From NCBI RefSeq assembly GCF_043641665.1, contig NC_092190.1, positions 7,082,548 to 7,146,547 of the forward strand: 64,000 bases of DNA. Direction: 5' to 3'. Source of the stretch: Enoplosus armatus (taxonomy: Eukaryota; Chordata; Actinopteri; Centrarchiformes; Enoplosidae). A program made the position numbers and the translations under genes. Positions 55,616 through 64,000 of this stretch are shown in pieces; positions within the stretch are counted from its first letter, which is position 1, and every line of letters starts with the position of its first letter. The notes below the pieces were generated by a model, which made no database searches, was not told the origin of the DNA, and worked only from the letters and a program-made list of their open reading frames with translations.

Positions 55616-57344
55616 GGTCAGTAGGAGGCTGTATGGGGTCAGGAGGAGACAGGGTGGGACAGGGAGGGAGAGAGTGGGCGGGGCTGCTGATATTACTGAA
55701 GATGGAAGGGAATTACTGTTTATCCCTGTGTACCCACACACACCTACTGACCACATCTGATACAAACCTTTCAAAAATGTCACTCATCTTTATTTGAATA
55801 AAACCTTTCCACTCTGTAACATGAAGCACTTGTTTCTGATTGGCTGGCAGTTGTCTCTTTAAAGAATCATTAAAGCCCTGGTCACAACACAGTGAAATTA
55901 ATCCATGCATCATGGTCTGTGGACGTATAGAAGCTTGATGACATTGTGACCACTCGAAGAGCCAGTTGGTGAACTACTGTAGCTGGAGAGCTAACTGCTA
56001 ACACACTAGCCAGGGTGAATCATGCAAGCCCTAGTCAGTCAGAGTAGCTCTCTGAGCTAGCTTGGTCGCTAACGGGAAGGTAAGTTCACAAAGATTATTC
56101 AAAAGACATATTTGTACCATCGACTCTCATCAAGTGTCTGCAAACCATTCCTCTCTTGTGGAGCAGTTTATACCCCGAAAGAGGAGGTTAAATCAAAGTG
56201 GATGCTGCAACACAGCTACTGAGCTACGATAGCTTCCTGAGTCTGAACGCCATCTGTACACCAACAGAAGTCATTCTTTCATTGAAAACTGAAGAGATAA
56301 ACTGCCTCACTGATGAAAGACAAACCTTTAAAGGATAATTTTGATCTCATTTGTCATTATTATTATTATATTTATTGTTGGGTCTTATTTTCATACTTTT
56401 GTCCATCATTTATATCAGCAATAATAACATTGTGCTCACCAAGACATCTCTAAAAAGAAGACGGGCCAAGAAACACAGACTGTAAACAAACCAACAGTTG
56501 ACCCAGATTGACCTCCAAATAAAGTCCAGACAAACTAAAAGTGACCACATCTGAAATATCAGTTACAATCCCTCCTTGTACAGGAAAACTGTGTGCACAC
56601 AACTACAGTAAGTACAGTAGGTCAAAGTTGAAGCAGGAAGTGGAACTGTGGAACTGGATGTTTATAACGGGCAGTTTGGGTCATCATTTTACTTTTCACC
56701 TTTATTTAGTCTTTCACATAAGTTTGTCTTACCTGGAGGTTTGTTTACAATCTGTCTGATGTTGCTTTGCTCTAAGATTTCACTTTGTGAATACAGTGTT
56801 ATTATTAGTGATGACGACAAAACTATGAAAATAACACTCAAGTTCTTATAAACTGGATTTAACCTTTAAATCCAACTTGATGTCACAATTTATTCCCCAT
56901 TTTGAATGATTATTGCTAATTTAGTCGTACTCGCTCCAGTCGTGCTCCTGCGGCTCCACAGGCCCCATATATTGTTATCAATGTGACCTACGTACGTCGA
57001 AAGTGATGGCGACGTTGTTTCCTAGCAACAGAGGTAAACAGACACACTTTACACGTACAGATCAGAACTCGGAGAGAAAATGGTCCGACTTTAAACATGA
57101 GGACACACACAGCACTGTGAAGCTCTGTGTGTTTGCAGCCTTATATGGAGATGTTCCTGTGGCTGAGGTCACCGACCGTTAGCCATGACATCACACACAC
57201 ACACACACACACACACAGATGAATGTAGGTCAGTAATATAAACTGTAAAACACAGAGGACTGTAAATATTTTAGCAGTGATGTATGTGCAGTGACACCCA
57301 CACACACACACACATACACACACAGACACTCACACAGACCCCCT

Positions 57345-57370
57345 GGGGGGAGGAGGGGAGGGGGGGAGGG
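57345..57370 (+). other. putative G-quadruplex
   Basis: Four or more runs of at least three G (gggggg, gggg, ggggggg, ggg) are separated by single A or AGGA loops. Confidence 0.7.
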
Positions 57371-57434
57371 TGTCTGAACAGCTTGTGACGTCTCCAGGCC
57401 ATGATAACGTCTGCTAATTGGTTCCATCAGGCCT

Positions 57435-57472
<38 letters not shown>

Positions 57473-57777
57473 TCTGTTGTCATTGTAAAAACTAGTTGAA
57501 CTATCTCACAGTCACAATTACTCACTGCCTGCGAGTCTGCTTCCTGTAAGTTTTAAGCAAATTCCTGCTTCCAAAACACAGTGGCTGAAAGGGAAGCCGC
57601 CATTTTTCGTGGACGAGAAGAACGAGGAAGCAACAACGTGCTGCTGTAGTATTGGAGTGCAAAAAAATCAGTTTGCCCTGTGGCCACAGAGGAGATGGTT
57701 AAACACTTGGCAAAATACTACCACAGAGATTCAGGGTTCAATTCTAGGTAGTGGTCCTGGACCCACCTTAAGTACAT

Positions 57778-57997
57778 CAATGGTAGAAGAAGTACTCAGA
57801 TCTTTTACTTAAGTAAAAGTAGCAATACCACAGTGTAGAAATACTCTGTCACATGAAAAGTCATGTCTTAAAAGTTTAACTCATGAAAGGTACAAAAGTA
57901 TTTGCATCGGAATATATTGAAATTCCCACGACATTTGCATCGGAATATATTTAAAGTACCAAAAGTAAAAGTACTCATTAAGCAGAAGCCCATTTTC

Positions 57998-58038
<41 letters not shown>

Positions 58039-58336
58039 TATTATTTGATCATAATAACTGACACATCAGTGTGTAAAGACCATTTTAATGTTGCAGATAG
58101 TAATCTAATTGTAACTACTTACAATTAGATTACTTACTACTAAATATACTGCTGGGTAGCTTAATCTATAATAATGAATCATAATATAGATCTATATTTT
58201 TCATTATTAATCTGAAACTGCAAAATAAAAAGAAATTGAGGTTATCAGAGTAAAAAGTAAGTTTCCGTCTCAAGTAAAGTTCAAGTACCTCAAAACTGTA
58301 CTTAAGTACGGTACCTGAGTAAATCCTCCACCACTG
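57778..58336 (+). mobile_element. near-complete non-autonomous DNA transposon, aagtaaaagta family
   Basis: The left end caatggtagaagaagtactc and right end ctcctccaccactg are imperfect terminal inverted repeats. The interior runs through aagtaaaagtagcaatacca, a TA microsatellite (58002-58035), tactgctgggtagc and gtacttaagtacggtacctg. It is about 560 bp with no ORF. hAT-like ends are inferred from memory. Confidence 0.7.
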
Positions 58337-58379
58337 GCAAACTGCACGGACAAAGTTACTGCTCATACAGGATATAACA

Positions 58380-58580
58380 TGTTAATCAGTGAGCTTTACA
58401 GATGCTGGTAGGCAGATTTTGTTTCCTGAGTCAGGTTTGCTGTTTACCCCTGTTTCCAGTCTTCATGCTAAGCTAAGCTAACCGGCTGCTAGCTGTAGCT
58501 TCATATTTAATACACAGATATGAGAGTGGTATCAATCTTCTCATCTAACTCTCGGTGAGGTAGCAAATAAGTGTATTTCG
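58380..58580 (+). repeat. half-copy of the foldback family
   Basis: catgctaagctaagctaacc, then ggctgctagctgtagcttca and atgagagtggtatcaatctt match the right arm at about 49440-49570. Confidence 0.65.
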
Positions 58581-59024
58581 TTATGCGTTACATGTCCACA
58601 TGATGTAAATTCTGTCCTCTGCTCATGTCCGTGAGGGTTTTGCGTGCAGCCCTAAGTTTTATGACCGTGCAGATTGTTCACACCGACAGCACATGTGAAC
58701 ACGTCTAGCTATGCAGCAGTATAAACAGAGCCGTGTGCATGTCTGTTTTGGAGTATAACAGGGCCGTTGGGGAGACAAAGACTGCACTGTGAGAGGACTG
58801 GATGTTAAAGACTGTGAGGAAACATGGAAAAACTGCCAAAAATAAATAGAATGTTTAAAAAGAGACGGTTAAAAATGTTCTAACTGATCATAGAACGACG
58901 CAGGAGTCCCAACTGTGAAACATAAATAAACTCGGTCCAGTGAACTGGGTCAGAGTTCATATCGTCAGTCTGTCTTATTTCAAATTCAGCAGTAATTAAT
59001 GACAAGATCAGAAGAATTAGACTG

Positions 59025-59064
<40 letters not shown>

Positions 59065-62000
59065 CCATATGTTGAATCCGTAATGAGCTACAGGCCTCCA
59101 GCAGTTATACTGTGTGTGTGTATGAGTGTGTTGTCCCACAGGCAACACAAGCTGTTACTGAAGAAGATGCCTTCGGACACACACATGCACACACACACGC
59201 ATGCGCACACACACAGGCTGCTGACAGAGGAAATGACTCTATACACAGAGAGACTCTCTCAAATGTTCAACACACTGCAACTTAAGAAAACATTAATTTA
59301 ACAACATATATGCAGAAAATATGCTGCAAAGTGAGAAAACACAACCAAATACGGAAACACTGCAAGTAGCACTGATGACAAAAGAAGCACTAAAGGGTGA
59401 TGAACACACCCGGACAAGTCAAGTGCTCTGCACGAATAAACGTATATCAGACAGAACGCTTTACATACAGCATGTGAGCAAATAGGAGTTAAACAAGAGA
59501 CCCATCTTAACGTCCTGTCATTTAAAGCTTGTGTCCCGTCAGATATTATAAAACAGGCAGCAGGACTCTAAAAAACGTCAAATCACGAAATTGATACGAA
59601 AACGAATAGAGGAAGCGGTGGCGATGCTCATGATGGTCATTTATTAAGGCTTCAAAATACATTTTAAATATCTGTGAGTGACGCAGGGAACTTCAAACAC
59701 TCTTCCTCCTCGCGATAACATTTTTAACTCACCTCTCTCCCTGTTTCCTGCTCTTTCTCGTAAGGAACATTAATGTAAAAAAGATCTGAGTCAAGACTTT
59801 TATGAAAAGGTGACTCAGGCCATCACATTTACGTAAGGAGGTGCATGTCTGAAAGTCTTTTCTTATGAGATGAGCTCTTTTTGTCAGTCTGAACAGCTAC
59901 ATACGATGACTTTGGTGAGTCTGGTGTGTTTCTGTCTTCACATTTGTATTCAGTCTTTCATTGTTTGGGACGAGCCTTCACACTTTTAACTAAACACAGC
60001 TGGATTTATTCTCCTGTCAGGCCGGTGTGGAGACTCAAACCTGTAACAACACATCAGCGCTGCAGAGATACCACATGGGGAGCAGGAGAGCTGTGATTGG
60101 TCAGCAGGGACTGCTTGAGTTTCTTCCTCCATGTTTCAGATAATAAATTATGAAATCAATGATTAACTTCCTAGAATTTATAATTCACCTAAGCAGCATA
60201 GATGTGGCATTTTACCACTCAATGTTGAAACGTCCAATGTGCCAATTATATTGAAACAAGTTTGTTTTCCATTTCTATTTTGAATGGGACATAATGAAAC
60301 AAATTCTTCATTGAGAAAATTGGACAAATGAAACAAAAATAATAAAACCCCAAATTTTTGTTCCAAACAAAACTATAGACCCCTTTCCATAAACCTCTCA
60401 TTGTGATTGTTCCTCTGGTCCACACAGTGAATGATGATAATAATGTAAACAGGAATACTTTGAATACACAACATGACTTGATAATATTCAACAAGTTTAT
60501 CACTGTTTGCAGTGGAGCTACAACAATCATGAGATGGACAGACAGATACGACGCCCCGTCCTCCACTTTACAGGAGGAGACGCCGAGTTTCATCCAGATC
60601 AGCTCCTTCCTGTCCCAAAGTCCTTAATGGTGATGTCACGTCCTGTCTGGAACAACTGCCATTGTGCTGCCCAGGAAGTGAACTTCCCGCGGACGGTCCG
60701 TTCTTCCCTCTGAGGGTCAGTCGGTGCGGTCTGACTCCGAAACTGCAGTTCAACAGGAAGAGTCATGATGAAGATTCATCACCATGACACCGCTGTGTGG
60801 ATGTAACACCGTGACACTGTTTAATTACTGTATGTTCACACCAGCACAGGCCATTTAAGTTTAAGTTAATAGTGAAGCAGTCGTTGGCAATTAAATTCAT
60901 GTTCTCAGGCTCCGTCCAACAATGTTCATACAAAAATGTACAACAGAAAATCACTATAAGTATGAGAAATGAGAAAAAGAGAATCTAAGACAAGACAGAA
61001 ATAGTGCAAAGGCTAAAATACAGGTAAAAAATACATATAATATGTAAAATAAAATAAATAGGTTGTGCTGTTATTCCGTTTATTTCTCACTGCCTTTAAA
61101 TAAACATTTGTGTAAATATGCCAGGAGGCTAAGAAGTTAATCTAATCTAAAAATCAACAAACAAGTTTAAAACAATAATCATGATGTGTGGCATGTCAAT
61201 TACAGTAAAAGACACAACACAACAACAAACAAACACAAGCAAGCATAAAAGTAAATGTATGTGCTTATGTACGGGTAGGAACAGAATGTACACAGGTATG
61301 CACATAAATATATATACTTTGATGGTTTAAGAGAAGAGGACAATACAGATACATGATCCACGATACGATACAAAAATGATGCAGTGAAGTTCGTGACTAT
61401 ACGATAATCTACGATTCACAGCTGCCATGTCGCCCCAGTGTTTACATTGGAAACAATGGAGGGAGCGGCGGCCGATAGACTACAGACAAAATATTCCCCA
61501 GAGTATTATCAGCCTATCAAAATCACATCAAATAAGTTACATAAAGACGGTCTACAACGTGGACAGAAATCGTACATGCAGAACAGTCCATTTAGCTTGT
61601 CTGGCTCTCCTGACAGTGTAGCGTGTGCAAAGTTTTTACATTTTCACTATGTTTTGTATCATTAACTCAGCTTTTTCCACAGTCACAGTCGATGCTCATA
61701 TGACTGATGTGCTGTTGGGTCCTGTTGTTAAACTGATTTTAAACACCGTTAATGAGAGGTAATTTTTCACTGACTGTTTACATGTTTGTTTATTCGTGGA
61801 GCTGAAGAGACTCAAAGTGTTAAATGAACTCTTCTGCTGCGTCAGACTCTTAAATGAACACTGAGGACTTTGTTCTGTCTGTTAACCTGCAGCTTCATTA
61901 AGCTAATGAGCATCAATTAATTATGTTAATGAGCTGCAGTTAAAATCTCTCCTGGGGGGAAACTGATAGTCTGTTAACGAGCTGAAGGCTGAGAGGCGAT

Positions 62001-62334
62001 CTGATTGGCTCAAACAGCCGTTAGAGCCAGTGCGTGTGTGTGTGTGTGTGTGTGTGTGAAGGGGGGGGCTTTATCCTGAATATTATCTCTCTGTGGCCCT
62101 GACATGCTTATCTCTGACAACTACACACACACACACACACACGCTCAAGACCTTGTCCCACTGTGGTCTCCTGCCAGACAGGAAAACGTGTGTGCGTGTG
62201 TGCGTGGGAGGGTGTGTGTGTGTGTCGGATCCAGCTGTTGGCTTCATATCTGTGACCTCCTGTGGTGGGTGTGGGTGTGTTTTGGGGGGAAGGAAGCTAT
62301 AACGGGTTCACACTAATATCATCCCTACTGAAGC

Positions 62335-62393
<59 letters not shown>

Positions 62394-64000
62394 CGCGTGT
62401 GTGTGTGTCAGCATGAGATCAGACCCACAGAGAGAGAGACGAGCAGATGGAGGACATTTTCCATTTAGGTGTAATGAAGTCAGAAGTCAGATTTGTGCTG
62501 TTGAAACATTATAAAGCCGTATGGTATGTTCATCAAACTGCACGTCACCTGTTCTGATCAGAAAATGGAGATTACAGTTAATACAGAACAGTGCAGGTGA
62601 TTCATTAACCGACAGAATAATGCAGTGTCAGCATCATTACACAGTATGTAGTTTACAGTGTCTGTGTGTAGTGTGGAAATGCATTAAATTACATGCTGTG
62701 AAAAACTGTGAAGGAACAATTAAAAAGAATTGACCTTGATGGACCCTCGTTTATTCATTCATCCCAAAGCCTCGTTTGGGATGGAAAATGATGATGGCAG
62801 CGTAAAAGCACTGCAGTGTGATGTCTTACTGAGGCTTTAACTGCAGAAAAGACACACTCTCACATTAACAGCTGTGTCGTCTCCCACAGCTCTCTGAGTG
62901 GTTTCCAACAGTTGGTGATTCATTAACAGACTCTGCTGGAAGTGAAGCTCTTTCTCCTGACGTGATGTTTGCGTTAGGACTCTCTTCTCTTGTGTCTCGT
63001 TATTACACAACACGTCATCTGATGCTCACATTCTGTTGTTCATCGTGAAAAACAGATCTACTCAAAAGGAAGTGACTTAATTGGTGTGTTCCTGGACGGA
63101 TGCCACCACGGTCCAGTTCAGGCTTTTGGCCACATCAGACAGCTTTGCCTTAAACTGTTGTGGGTTTGTTTATGCTGTGAAGTTCAAACTACAAACAAGT
63201 CCTCTAAATTAAACGGCAAAATACCACATTTCTGCCCTGTAGATAGACAGAAAGAGGCCTTTTCTGACCTGACGCCCCCATCAGCAGGATAAGAATCATT
63301 TGTCAGTGCCCTCTAAAACTGTTACAAATGTTTGGGTTAAGGTTAGGGAAAGATCGCGGTCATGGTCATCAAAGATCAAGATGTCACAAAGACAACAGCC
63401 AGAGATCCATGACTTGAATGTTAGTTTGAATCTATCCTTTAATGGCGTGTCTTCCTCTGAAAGGAGACTCCTCTCTTCCCCTCTGGTCTACCTGCGTTAT
63501 ATAGAGATGGATCCCTCTATTAGCGGCAGGTCCAAACCACTGGAAGGTCGTCGCCATGCCAACAGCATTATCAGTCTGTTGCAAAGCCCAAAACTCTCTC
63601 ATCCTCACTGATGCAAGTTGTAGATTAGATGCTCACACTCTAGCTGTGTAGACGACCTGATTTGAGTTCTTTTCATCAGACACATTTTCTTTGACTTGTA
63701 ATGACGTTTGATCCTTACAACCAGTGTATGTTGTGAAATAATATTTGACTGAAACAGAAAAGACTGGTTGACTTTGACTTTGTTTTGATTTTCTTGACAT
63801 CTAAAATCAAATACAGAATCAGTCCCGTTGTTGATGTGCCCGTCTTCCTGTCATGTGACCTACATACCTCCAGGACTTTCAACCCATGACTGAAGACAGA
63901 CTGCAGTTCAACAGTGAAATGACCTCTTTCTATCATTTGTCCTTCAGGAATCACAGAATCACATGGTGACCCCGATGCAACATGGCTGTCATATGACAAA

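Larger units (their letters stand above)
55231..64000. other. intergenic region upstream of itga4, distal part
   Basis: GT/CA tracts lie at 55421-55471, 55575-55612, 57191-57219, 57437-57469, 59031-59062, 62031-62058 and 62337-62390. A near-complete transposon is at 57778-58336 and a foldback-family fragment at about 58380-58580. Open frames here are short or repeat-derived and I recognise none as a gene. Confidence 0.6.

Noticed and set aside
63300..63611. 103-codon frame near the end of the window
   Set aside because: No similarity recognised, no splice context, and the composition is ordinary for non-coding DNA.

Overview
The window looks like nuclear DNA from a ray-finned (probably percomorph) fish. 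It has large intron-split vertebrate genes, very frequent (CA)n/(GT)n microsatellites, and several dispersed repeat families of the kind common in percomorph fish. Family names here come from pattern memory only; no database search was possible.

Two real protein-coding genes were assembled by hand from splice sites, reading phase and remembered human orthologs. (1) cerkl (ceramide kinase-like) lies on the + strand: 14 coding exons from the ATG at 636 to the TGA at 27701-27703, 1659 nt, 552 residues. (2) itga4 (integrin alpha-4) lies on the - strand: 28 coding exons from the ATG at 48772 down to the TAA at 30371, 3090 nt, 1029 residues, plus a predicted non-coding first exon ending at 50206 in a CpG-rich promoter-like region. 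Every coding junction has a GT donor, an AG acceptor and a matching phase, so both genes look intact. They are convergent, with stop codons about 2.7 kb apart, which matches the tail-to-tail CERKL-ITGA4 order on human chromosome 2q31.

Layout: 1-635 is the cerkl promoter and 5' region next to a truncated transposon. 636-27703 is cerkl, with long repeat-rich introns 2, 3 and 7. 27704-30370 is the shared 3' intergenic space. 30371-50500 is itga4. From about 50700 to the end is repeat-rich intergenic DNA upstream of itga4, where I could support no gene.

The two genes do not share a pathway. CERKL is a diacylglycerol-kinase-fold protein linked in humans to retinal degeneration. Integrin alpha-4 is a leukocyte and muscle adhesion receptor. 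The most notable signals are at splice junctions: a roughly 42-bp minisatellite in cerkl intron 7 whose unit contains the exon 7 donor, (CA/GT) repeats touching many itga4 splice sites, a (TG)n tract in place of a polypyrimidine tract before the last cerkl exon, and a GATC-rich tandem array running into the donor of the itga4 signal-peptide exon. I found no obviously novel gene system, CRISPR array, tRNA, rRNA or intact autonomous transposon.
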